A stretch of 64,000 nt of DNA from the NCBI GenBank assembly GCA_032027205.1, contig JAVSMN010000001.1, forward strand, positions 1,116,001-1,180,000, in the 5' to 3' direction. The DNA is from Zeimonas sp032027205 (GTDB lineage Bacteria > Pseudomonadota > Gammaproteobacteria > Burkholderiales > Burkholderiaceae_E). The notes beneath the pieces were generated by a model. It ran no database searches and had not been told where the DNA came from. It saw only the letters and a list, made by a program, of their open reading frames with translations. Below are positions 7,156 through 14,873 of this stretch, piece after piece. The position numbers were made by a program, and so were the translations under genes. Position 1 is the stretch's first letter. Every line of letters begins with the position of its first letter.

Positions 7156-8472
7156 TCAGGAAGCGCCGGGCGTCGAATCGGCAGCGGGCCGGGCTGCGCG
7201 CGGCACCCATCTCGAGAAGGCGGCCGCGCCCGCGAACGCGATGCCGCCGATCGACGCGATCGCCGCCGCCAGCGGCGCAACAGCAGCGATCACCGACAGC
7301 AGCGCGGGGCCCGCCGTGGCGCCGACGTCCGACAACAGCCGCCAGACGCCGAGGAACTGCGTGCGTGCATGCACCGGCGCGTGATCCACGCCGAGCGTCA
7401 TCACCAGCCCCGAACCGATACCGTTGCCGAAGCCGATCAGCAGCGCGGCCGCGAGCAGCGTCGGCGCCGAATGCGTGAACGGCACGGCGAGCAGCGCGAT
7501 GCCCATGATCGCCATCGACGGCACGGCAACGGCGCGACGCCCGCGAAGGTCCATGCGCCGCCCGGCCGGGTAGAAGACCAGCATGTCGACGGCGTTCGAC
7601 AGCCCGTAGATCAGCGAGACGCTCGCGGCGCCCAGGCCGATGTGATCGGCCCACAGCGGGATGATGCCCTGGCGAGACGCGCGCACCGCCGCGATCAGGA
7701 CGACGCCCAGCCCCACGGTGGCGAACACGCGGCGATGCTCGCGCAGCACCTCGGTCAGCCGCAACGGCACGCGCGACGACGCTGCCGCGCCGTCGGGCGC
7801 GGGCAATTCGCCCACCGAGCGCGCCACGAGTGCGCCGACGACCAGCACGACGATGCCGACGCCGTAGGCGGCGAGTTCGCCGAACGCGTGGATCGCCGCC
7901 GCCGCAACGAAGGGTCCGATGAACAGGCCGATGCGCAGCACGCCACCCAGCGTCGACAGCGCGCGCGCCCGATACGGCACCGGCACCGCTTCGGCAAGCC
8001 AGCTCAATCGCGCCAGGTTGAACACCGCCGCCGACATGCCGATCATCAGGATCGCCAGCGAGAAGACGGCGAGGTCGCGCGCGAGCATGCACAGCAGCAT
8101 CGCCAGCGCCGCCCACAGCGAAGCCCCGACCATCGCGCGCCGCTCGCCGAGGCGGGTGGTGATGATCGAGGCGGGAACGTTGCTGACGAGAGAGCCGACA
8201 CCGATCAGCGTGACGACCAGCGCGGCAGACGCGACGGAGGCGCCGAGGTCGCGTGCGGTGAGCGGGACGATCGGCAGGATCGCGCCCTCGCCCACGCCGA
8301 ACAGCAACGACGGACCAAAGGCCGGCAGCGCGATCCGGCGCAGGCTGAAGCTTGGCGGACTCGCGATGTTCAGCCGGCGCGGTGTCAGGCCGTTCCGCCG
8401 ACCGTCATCTGCTCGATGCGCAGCGTCGGTTGCCCCACGCCGACCGGAACGCTCTGGCCGTCCTTGCCGCAC
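7156..8472 (-). CDS. MFS transporter
   Basis: A major facilitator superfamily permease with about twelve hydrophobic segments. The first is ALPAFGPSLLFGVGEGAILP, followed by ALVVTLIGVGSLVSNVPAS and the loop-2/3 TTRLGERR motif typical of MFS proteins; the second half repeats the pattern with YPAGRRMDLRGRR. The substrate is unknown; the conserved-type arrangement suggests a drug or metabolite exporter. The start is uncertain. The ATG at 8472 gives 438 residues but overlaps tldD by 88 bases and adds an Arg-rich, non-hydrophobic N-terminus. No ATG, GTG or TTG lies closer to the first membrane helix, so a CTG near the tldD stop is an alternative. It is coupled to tldD upstream and followed by the aroG leader. 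Confidence 0.85.
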   Translation of the reverse strand: MRQGRPERSGRRGATDAAHRADDGRRNGLTPRRLNIASPPSFSLRRIALPAFGPSLLFGVGEGAILPIVPLTARDLGASVASAALVVTLIGVGSLVSNVPASIITTRLGERRAMVGASLWAALAMLLCMLARDLAVFSLAILMIGMSAAVFNLARLSWLAEAVPVPYRARALSTLGGVLRIGLFIGPFVAAAAIHAFGELAAYGVGIVVLVVGALVARSVGELPAPDGAAASSRVPLRLTEVLREHRRVFATVGLGVVLIAAVRASRQGIIPLWADHIGLGAASVSLIYGLSNAVDMLVFYPAGRRMDLRGRRAVAVPSMAIMGIALLAVPFTHSAPTLLAAALLIGFGNGIGSGLVMTLGVDHAPVHARTQFLGVWRLLSDVGATAGPALLSVIAAVAPLAAAIASIGGIAFAGAAAFSRWVPRAARPAADSTPGAS

Positions 8473-9845
8473 ACGCCGATGCCGGGATCGAGACGCATGT
8501 CGTTGCCGATCATCGTCACGCGCTGCAGCGCGTCGGGGCCGTTACCGATGATCGTCGCGCCCTTCACCGGGTATTGCAGGCGACCATTTTCGATCCACCA
8601 GGCCTCGGAGGCCGAGAACACGAACTTGCCGTTCGTGATGTCGACCTGCCCGCCGCCGAAGTTCACCGCATACAGGCCGCGGTCCACCGATTCGAGGATC
8701 TCGGCCGGGTCGCGCTCGCCGGCGAGCATGTAGGTGTTCGTCATGCGCGGCATCGGCAGGTGCGCGAAGGACTCGCGCCGACCGTTGCCGGTGACGGGAC
8801 TCTTCATCAGGCGCGCGTTGAGCGAATCGTGCAGGTATCCGCGCAGGATGCCGTCCTCGATCAGCACGTTTCGTTGCGTGGGGTTGCCCTCGTCGTCCAC
8901 GTTCAGCGAGCCCCGCCGCTGCGACAGCGTGCCGTCGTCGACGACGGTGACGCCGCGGCTGGCCACGCGCTCGCCCACGCGGCCGGCGAACACCGACGAA
9001 CCCTTGCGGTTGAAGTCGCCTTCGAGGCCGTGGCCGACCGCTTCGTGCAGCAGCACGCCGGGCCAGCCGGGGCCGAGCACGACGGTCATCGTGCCGGCAG
9101 GCGCGGGGCGCGCATCGAGATTGGTGAGCGCCGCATGCACCGCTTCGTCGACGTAGCGCTCGATGCGCTCGTCGTCGAAATGAGCGAAGTCGACACGCCC
9201 GCCGCCGCCGCTGTGTCCCTGCTCGCGCCGTCCGCCCTGCTCGGCGATGACGCTGAGCGACAGGCGCACCAGCGGACGAACGTCGGCGGCGACGTGTCCA
9301 TCGGAACGGGCGACGAGGACGACGTCGTACTCGGCAGCCAGCCCGGCCATGACCTGGCGCACACGCGGATCCTTCGCGCGCGCCATCCGCTCGACGCGCT
9401 CGAGCAGCGCCACCTTCTGCGTGGCATCCATCCGCGGGATCGGGTCGTCGAGCCCGTACAGCGCATGGCCGTGCCCCGGCACGAGCGCTCCCGAGACCTT
9501 GACGCGGCCGGCGCCGCGCGCGGCGATCGTGCGCGTGGCGCGCGCAGCATTCATCAGCGCATCGGCGCCGATCACGTCGGAGTAAGCGAAAGCGGTCTTG
9601 TCACCCGAGACCGCGCGCACGCCGACGCCCTGGTCGATGGAAAAGCTGCCCGACTTGACGATGCCTTCCTCGAGGCTCCAGCCCTCGCTGCGCGTGAACT
9701 GGAAATAGAGGTCGGCGTAATCGACGCGGTGGCGGAAGATCTCGGCGAGTGCGGCCGCCAGGTGCGAGTCGTCGAGCCCGTAGGGTTCGAGCAGCACCGA
9801 GCGCGCGAGCGCAAGCGTCTGGAAAGGTGTTTCGACGAGTTTCAT
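8385..9845 (-). CDS. tldD: Metalloprotease TldD
   Basis: A 486-residue PmbA/TldD family protein. TldD pairs with PmbA (TldE) to form a cytosolic zinc protease that degrades unfolded peptides, and is known for maturation of microcin B17 and control of CcdA. The catalytic zinc motif HEAVGH is at residues 267-272, followed by GLEGDFNRKGSS; the N-terminal region has the family DYADLYFQF stretch. The C-terminus, with NGRLQYPVKGATIIGNG and MTVGGTA, is typical. It starts nine bases downstream of the nitrilase stop, so the two are probably one transcript, a pairing common in beta- and gammaproteobacteria. pmbA is not in this window. Confidence 0.95.
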   Translation of the reverse strand: MKLVETPFQTLALARSVLLEPYGLDDSHLAAALAEIFRHRVDYADLYFQFTRSEGWSLEEGIVKSGSFSIDQGVGVRAVSGDKTAFAYSDVIGADALMNAARATRTIAARGAGRVKVSGALVPGHGHALYGLDDPIPRMDATQKVALLERVERMARAKDPRVRQVMAGLAAEYDVVLVARSDGHVAADVRPLVRLSLSVIAEQGGRREQGHSGGGGRVDFAHFDDERIERYVDEAVHAALTNLDARPAPAGTMTVVLGPGWPGVLLHEAVGHGLEGDFNRKGSSVFAGRVGERVASRGVTVVDDGTLSQRRGSLNVDDEGNPTQRNVLIEDGILRGYLHDSLNARLMKSPVTGNGRRESFAHLPMPRMTNTYMLAGERDPAEILESVDRGLYAVNFGGGQVDITNGKFVFSASEAWWIENGRLQYPVKGATIIGNGPDALQRVTMIGNDMRLDPGIGVCGKDGQSVPVGVGQPTLRIEQMTVGGTA

Positions 9846-9854
9846 GAATGCATG

Positions 9855-10736
9855 CTACAGGACGCGATGTCGGAGGGCCGGGATGCTCGCGCGCACCGCA
9901 TCGAGCCGGCTGCGCTCGACGTCGCCGACGGCAATTCCCTCGCCTTCGTCGTGCATCGCGACGATTTCTCCCCACGGATCGACGAGCATCGAGTGCCCCC
10001 AGGTGCGCCGCCCGTTTTCGTGGCGACCACCCTGCGCCGGCGCCAGCACGTAGCACTGGTTTTCGATCGCCCGCGCGCGCAGCAGCACCTCCCAATGCGC
10101 CGACCCGGTGGTGTAGGTGAAGGCGGAGGGCACGAGAATCAAGTCCGCAGGAACGAGCGCTCGATACAACTCCGGAAAGCGCAGGTCGTAGCACACGCTC
10201 ATTCCCGCACGCCAGCGCTGCGCCGCGCCCGCTGCGCCGACGTCGATGTCGACGACCACCGGCGTGCGTCCCGGCACGATCGTCGCCGCCTCGTCGAAGC
10301 GCTCGTCGCCCTGCTCGAAACCGAACAGGTGGATCTTGTCGTAGCGGGCGATGCGCGCGCCGTCGGGCGCGTAGGCGAAGCTCGTGTTCATCACCTTGCC
10401 GGGGTTCGGGCTGTACAGCGGCAGCGTGCCGCCGACGAGCCAGACGCCGTTGGCCGCCGCCTGCTCGGCGAGGAAGCGCTGGATCGGCCCCTCGCCGTCG
10501 GCTTCGCGAATCGCCACCTTGTCGCGATCGCTGCGGCCGAGCAGCGCGAAGTGCTCGGGCAACGCGACGAGTCGGGCGCCGGCCGCCGCGGCTTCGGCGA
10601 TGCGCGCGCCGGCGCGTGCGAGGTTCTCGTCCACGCTCGTGGACGAGACCATCTGCACGGCCGCTACGCGCAGTCGCGCTTGCTGCGCCACCGTGCCACG
10701 CGATTCGGAACCGGCCGCATCGGGCTTCGAGGACAT
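9855..10736 (-). CDS. Carbon-nitrogen hydrolase, nitrilase superfamily (Nit/omega-amidase-like)
   Basis: A 293-residue nitrilase-superfamily amidase with a complete catalytic triad: Glu61 in LVALPEHFAL, Lys134 in RYDKIHLFGF and Cys182 in SVCYDLRFPELYR. Members closest to this pattern (Nit1/Nit2, YafV-like) hydrolyse the amide of deaminated glutathione or of alpha-keto acids such as 2-oxoglutaramate, so metabolite repair is a reasonable inference. The ATG at 10736 is preceded by CAGGAG at proper spacing; its first 20 residues are variable. It is the first gene of a probable nitrilase-tldD-MFS unit and follows yhdP with a gap of 35 bases. Confidence 0.9.
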   Translation of the reverse strand: MSSKPDAAGSESRGTVAQQARLRVAAVQMVSSTSVDENLARAGARIAEAAAAGARLVALPEHFALLGRSDRDKVAIREADGEGPIQRFLAEQAAANGVWLVGGTLPLYSPNPGKVMNTSFAYAPDGARIARYDKIHLFGFEQGDERFDEAATIVPGRTPVVVDIDVGAAGAAQRWRAGMSVCYDLRFPELYRALVPADLILVPSAFTYTTGSAHWEVLLRARAIENQCYVLAPAQGGRHENGRRTWGHSMLVDPWGEIVAMHDEGEGIAVGDVERSRLDAVRASIPALRHRVL

Positions 10737-10771
10737 CTTCGACTCCTGCAATGCGCGACCGGCGGTCGCGC

Positions 10772-13700
10772 TCACTGTGCGGGGGCGCTGCCGGCCGGCG
10801 GCGGCGCGGGCAGGTCGGGCGAAACCAGCGCCTCGGGCGTCGGACGCGAGCGGCGCACCACCTGCGGATCGTCCCACGGACCGGTGACGTCGTACTCGAA
10901 CGCGAACATCCGCTGCAGGGGCTCGCGCAGCATCATCTGCGCCACGAAGGAACCGAGTCCGAGCGCCGGGTTCGCCAGCGCCGCGTAGGCGAGCGAAGCG
11001 AGGCCGGCGTTCAGCTCGGGACGCACCTCGACGACGAGCGACTGCGTCTCCGCCGGGATGCTCGCCTCGCCGCGGATCGCGACCTGCGCGGCCACGCCTC
11101 GCATGTGGAAGTCGTCGGTGCGGGCGACACCGTCGCGCACATGAAGCGTTCCGTCGATCCGATCGAAGGCGAAGCCCTCGGCGAACACGTCGCGGAAATC
11201 GAAGACGAGCCGCCGGCGCAACGACTGCAGGTTCACCACGCCGATCAGTTTCGCGATGCCGGGATCGGTCTTCAGGAACTGCCCCTTGCCGAGCGACAGC
11301 GCGATTTCGCCGCCGAGGGAACGAGAGTCGAAGCGCATCGGCGAGCCGTTCCAGCGCACCTCGCCGCTCAGCGCGCCCGCGCCGCCGTGCAGCACGTCGC
11401 GGAAATCGAAGATTTCCAGCAACCGGCCGGCGTCGACCACCGACAGGGTGAACTGCATCGTGCTCAGCGGCTTCGCATCGGCGGCGCGCGGGCGCCACGT
11501 GCCGGAGGCCTCGAAGGTGGCGGCAGCGTTGCGCAACTGCAGGTGCTGCAGCCGCCACAGCGACGCGCCCTGCGACTCGTCGTTCCGCGCGCGCAACTGC
11601 AGCGCGCCCAGCGCGCGCGCGCCGAGCACGAGTTCCTCGGCCGTGACGTCGAGTGCGGGCAGCGAGCGCGGCGTCGAATCGAGCAGTTGCTCGATCTCTT
11701 CGATGCGATCCTCGGGGATCGACAGCCGCGTGAAGCGCGCCGACAACCGGCCCGCGGGGGCGCCTGCGTCGGAAGCCGTCCATTGCAGGTAGCCATCGAT
11801 GCCCCTGGCGTGCAGGTTCGCGCGCCATGCGGCGTCCACGCGCGTAGCGCCGACGACTACGTCCTCGAAGGTGCGCCCGCCCAGGCGCACCCGATCGGAA
11901 ACGATCGAGACGACGTCGGGCACGAACGAAGACGCATCGGAGGCGATCGGCGGCGACGACGCGACGGCGCTGCCCGCAGTGGGCGGCGTGTCGTCGAGCA
12001 ACGCGTCCCAGGCGTCGAGATCGAGCTGCGGCGAGTGGACGCGAGCGGCGAAGCCCGCATCGGGCAGGACCGCGTCGGTGCCGAGGGCGAATGCGCCGCG
12101 ACGCAGCTTGGCCGCCGCCGATCCCGATGCGCGCTGGCGCTCGAGCACGAGTTGCGCGTCGTCGCGAAGATGCACGCGCAGCGTCTCGACGCCGTCGGCC
12201 GACGTTGCCGATTCGATGCGCAGCGGCCAGCGCTCGTCGGCTCGCTTGCCGAACGGCGCCGGCAGCGTGCTCGCGAGCCCGGAGAGGTCGGAATCGATCG
12301 ACAGCGTCGAGCGGCGGTCGTGCAGCTCGAAGCGTGCATCGAAGGCGAGCGCGCCGCTCAGCGCGGCGCCGATGCGAGCGGGCAGCCCGGGGCCGAAGGA
12401 CGGGTCGTGAAATTGCGCGAGCGAAGCGGCCGGGATCGATCCCTTGGCGCTGATTTGCAGCTGTCCGGGCCCCGGAGCGTCGCCCTGCGCCTGCAACTCA
12501 CCGCCGAGGAACCGCGCGCGCAGCCCGCGCAGCGCAAGCCGGTCTTCGGTGAACTCGAGACGGCCGACAAGCGACTCGAAGGACGGCAGGCTGCGGTCGA
12601 GCGCGACGTCGTTGCCGGCGAACTGCACGGCGCCACGCACGCGCGCCGCATCGAGGTCGGCGAGCGGCAACTCGAGCGCGAGCTGCAGTTGCGCGTCGCC
12701 GGCGATCGTCGTGTCGCGCGTGAAATCGTCGATCTTCGTGCGCAGCGCGCTCTCGTTGACGAAACGGATCATGTCCTGCGCCGGACCGGCACCGCTGCCT
12801 TCGACGAGCAGCAGCGGCTTGTCGAAATCGGCGATGCGCGCCTTCGTGTCGGCCAGCGCGACGTTCCACACCGCGCCCGACTGCGCGTCGATCTCCATTC
12901 CGGCGCGCTCGAAGCGCAGCGAGCCGCGGATGCGCTCGATCGCCGGCCATCCGGGCGCGTAGGCGAGCCGCGCATCGGCCAGCCGCGCCTCGACGAGAAA
13001 AGTGCCGGTGGCGGGGTCGCGATAGGGAAAGTCCTTCAGATCGCCCTGCAGCACGAAGCGCACGTCGTCCGAGCGCCCCGCGCGCACCGCGTCGCGCACC
13101 CAGTCGCGCACGTCCGCGGGAATCACCAACGGCAGGTAGCGGAACGTACGCGACGCCTCGGCGCGCTCGAGCCGCCCGGCGAGATCGACGATGCCCGCGC
13201 CCCGGCCACCGCTGCGCCAGGTGCCCGAGACTTCGCCGGCCGCGTCGCGGTTCGCGAAGTGAAGCGACTCGATACGCAAGTCGACGCGCGGCGAGCTCTC
13301 GCCGTCGGCAGCGGCGTCGATCGACCAACTCGCGCGCGCGTCGAGTCGCTCGAGCGGCACATCGGGTTCGGCAAACAGGCCGGGAAAGCGCAGCACCGCG
13401 TCCTGTCCGGCGAGCGTCGCCTCGCCGCCGTCGCGCGTCAGGCTCACGCGTCCGGAGACGTTGCGGAAACCCGGCAGGCGCAACTCTCCCGGGCGCAACT
13501 CGCCGCCCTCGTGCCACGCGAAGGCCAGTTGCTCGAAGTCGGCGTCGACGCGGGTGCGAGCTTCGCCCGGTTCGACCGACCAGTCGAGCGCAGCGCGACG
13601 AACCTGCCCTTCGACGTGCAGCGGCTCGAGACGCGCGCGCACGTCGGCCGGCAACGGAAAAGCGCGCAGCCACGCCAGCGTGCGCGCGGCGTCGAAGCGT

Positions 13701-14830
13701 CCGAGCGAAAGGCGCGCGGCGAGCGGCTGGCCGTCGGCGTCCACGCGCAGCATCGGCTCGCCGGCAATCGCACCGAAACTGCCGTGCTGCTCGTCGTCGA
13801 ACTCGAGCTTCTCGAACGCGATCGTCGTGCTGCCCGACGGGTCGTGCATCGCGTTCGCCTCGAGCCTGATGGCAGCGATCGGGAGCGGCTGGCCGTCGAT
13901 GCGCGCGCGCAGCGACACCGCCTCGAGCTTCACCGCCGTGCGGTTGGCGGCTTCCGGATCGAACTGCGTCCACGCGCGAAAACCGACGCGACCCGCATCG
14001 ACGGCGACCGTCTGCGGTGCCGCCGGCAGTCCGAACAGGTCGTGCCAACGACGCCACTGCGCGAGCGCCGCCGCGAGATCGGCGCTACGCGCGCCGACGT
14101 ACGCCTCGCCGCGCCAGCTGCGCCAGTCGGTGGGCGGGCGAAACGGCGCGTGCGCGAACTCGATCGCCGCATCGACATCGTCGGCGATCCCGCCCCACGC
14201 CGGTACGTGCAGTGACGCGCGATGGCGCCGACCGACCGATCCGATGGCGATGTCGACGCCGGCCAGCGCGAGTCTGCTTTCGCTCACCCGGTCGATCGCG
14301 TCGATGCGCGCGTCGTGCAGCCGGATCCGGCGGTGCGCGAGCAGGCGCTCGAGAATGCCGGGAGAGCCGGGAGCGCCGGGCGCGTCGAGATCGACGTCGA
14401 AGCCGCCGATGCGCAGTCGATTCGGCGAAATGCGCTCGATGCGCAGCGCGGGCGCGTCGATCTCGAGCAGCGCGAGCACGAAACGTCCGCGCAACGCACC
14501 TCGCATCGAGACGACGCCGCGCAGTCGGTCGGCCGACAGCGCCTCGATGCCGTCGGCGTCGAGCACGACGAGTCGGTCAGCGACGAGCCATGGACGCCAG
14601 CCGTCGAATCCGGTGGTCAGCGAGCCGATCTGCACGGGATGGCCGACGGCCGCGGCGAGCCGCTGCTCGATCTGCGGGCGCCAGCGATCGAGATTCGGCC
14701 AGACGAGGGTGCGAAGCGCGGCGTATGCGCCGGCGAGCGCCAGCGCGAGGACGAGCACGCTCCACGCGAGCCACCGGAGCGCGCGCTCGAGTCGAGTCGG
14801 GCCGGCGGGCGGCGGAGCGAAGGCGTGCAT
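10772..14830 (-). CDS. yhdP: YhdP family envelope protein (AsmA-like, TIGR02099 type)
   Basis: A very large protein (1,352 residues) with one N-terminal membrane anchor at about residues 23-45 and a long periplasmic, beta-rich body ending in a Pro/Ala-rich tail. The ending pattern GLASLAYAALANPALGLGSFVAQ, followed by LREPLQRMFAFEYDVTGPWDDP, is characteristic of YhdP. In Escherichia coli YhdP belongs to the AsmA-like proteins that, with TamB and YdbH, move phospholipids to the outer membrane. I chose the ATG at 14830; an in-frame TTG nine bases upstream is possible and neither has a convincing ribosome-binding site. It is divergent from glnE, as in many Burkholderiales. Confidence 0.92.
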   Translation of the reverse strand: MHAFAPPPAGPTRLERALRWLAWSVLVLALALAGAYAALRTLVWPNLDRWRPQIEQRLAAAVGHPVQIGSLTTGFDGWRPWLVADRLVVLDADGIEALSADRLRGVVSMRGALRGRFVLALLEIDAPALRIERISPNRLRIGGFDVDLDAPGAPGSPGILERLLAHRRIRLHDARIDAIDRVSESRLALAGVDIAIGSVGRRHRASLHVPAWGGIADDVDAAIEFAHAPFRPPTDWRSWRGEAYVGARSADLAAALAQWRRWHDLFGLPAAPQTVAVDAGRVGFRAWTQFDPEAANRTAVKLEAVSLRARIDGQPLPIAAIRLEANAMHDPSGSTTIAFEKLEFDDEQHGSFGAIAGEPMLRVDADGQPLAARLSLGRFDAARTLAWLRAFPLPADVRARLEPLHVEGQVRRAALDWSVEPGEARTRVDADFEQLAFAWHEGGELRPGELRLPGFRNVSGRVSLTRDGGEATLAGQDAVLRFPGLFAEPDVPLERLDARASWSIDAAADGESSPRVDLRIESLHFANRDAAGEVSGTWRSGGRGAGIVDLAGRLERAEASRTFRYLPLVIPADVRDWVRDAVRAGRSDDVRFVLQGDLKDFPYRDPATGTFLVEARLADARLAYAPGWPAIERIRGSLRFERAGMEIDAQSGAVWNVALADTKARIADFDKPLLLVEGSGAGPAQDMIRFVNESALRTKIDDFTRDTTIAGDAQLQLALELPLADLDAARVRGAVQFAGNDVALDRSLPSFESLVGRLEFTEDRLALRGLRARFLGGELQAQGDAPGPGQLQISAKGSIPAASLAQFHDPSFGPGLPARIGAALSGALAFDARFELHDRRSTLSIDSDLSGLASTLPAPFGKRADERWPLRIESATSADGVETLRVHLRDDAQLVLERQRASGSAAAKLRRGAFALGTDAVLPDAGFAARVHSPQLDLDAWDALLDDTPPTAGSAVASSPPIASDASSFVPDVVSIVSDRVRLGGRTFEDVVVGATRVDAAWRANLHARGIDGYLQWTASDAGAPAGRLSARFTRLSIPEDRIEEIEQLLDSTPRSLPALDVTAEELVLGARALGALQLRARNDESQGASLWRLQHLQLRNAAATFEASGTWRPRAADAKPLSTMQFTLSVVDAGRLLEIFDFRDVLHGGAGALSGEVRWNGSPMRFDSRSLGGEIALSLGKGQFLKTDPGIAKLIGVVNLQSLRRRLVFDFRDVFAEGFAFDRIDGTLHVRDGVARTDDFHMRGVAAQVAIRGEASIPAETQSLVVEVRPELNAGLASLAYAALANPALGLGSFVAQMMLREPLQRMFAFEYDVTGPWDDPQVVRRSRPTPEALVSPDLPAPPPAGSAPAQ

Positions 14831-14873
14831 GAGCGACAATCGGGCTCAAGGATAACCCTTCGGACCGGCGATC

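Noticed and set aside
10616..14215. A 1,199-codon plus-strand open frame opposite yhdP
   Set aside because: It is rich in Arg, Gln and Glu, lacks domains or a start with a ribosome-binding site, and lies antisense to a recognised YhdP protein; long shadow frames are expected at this G+C content.
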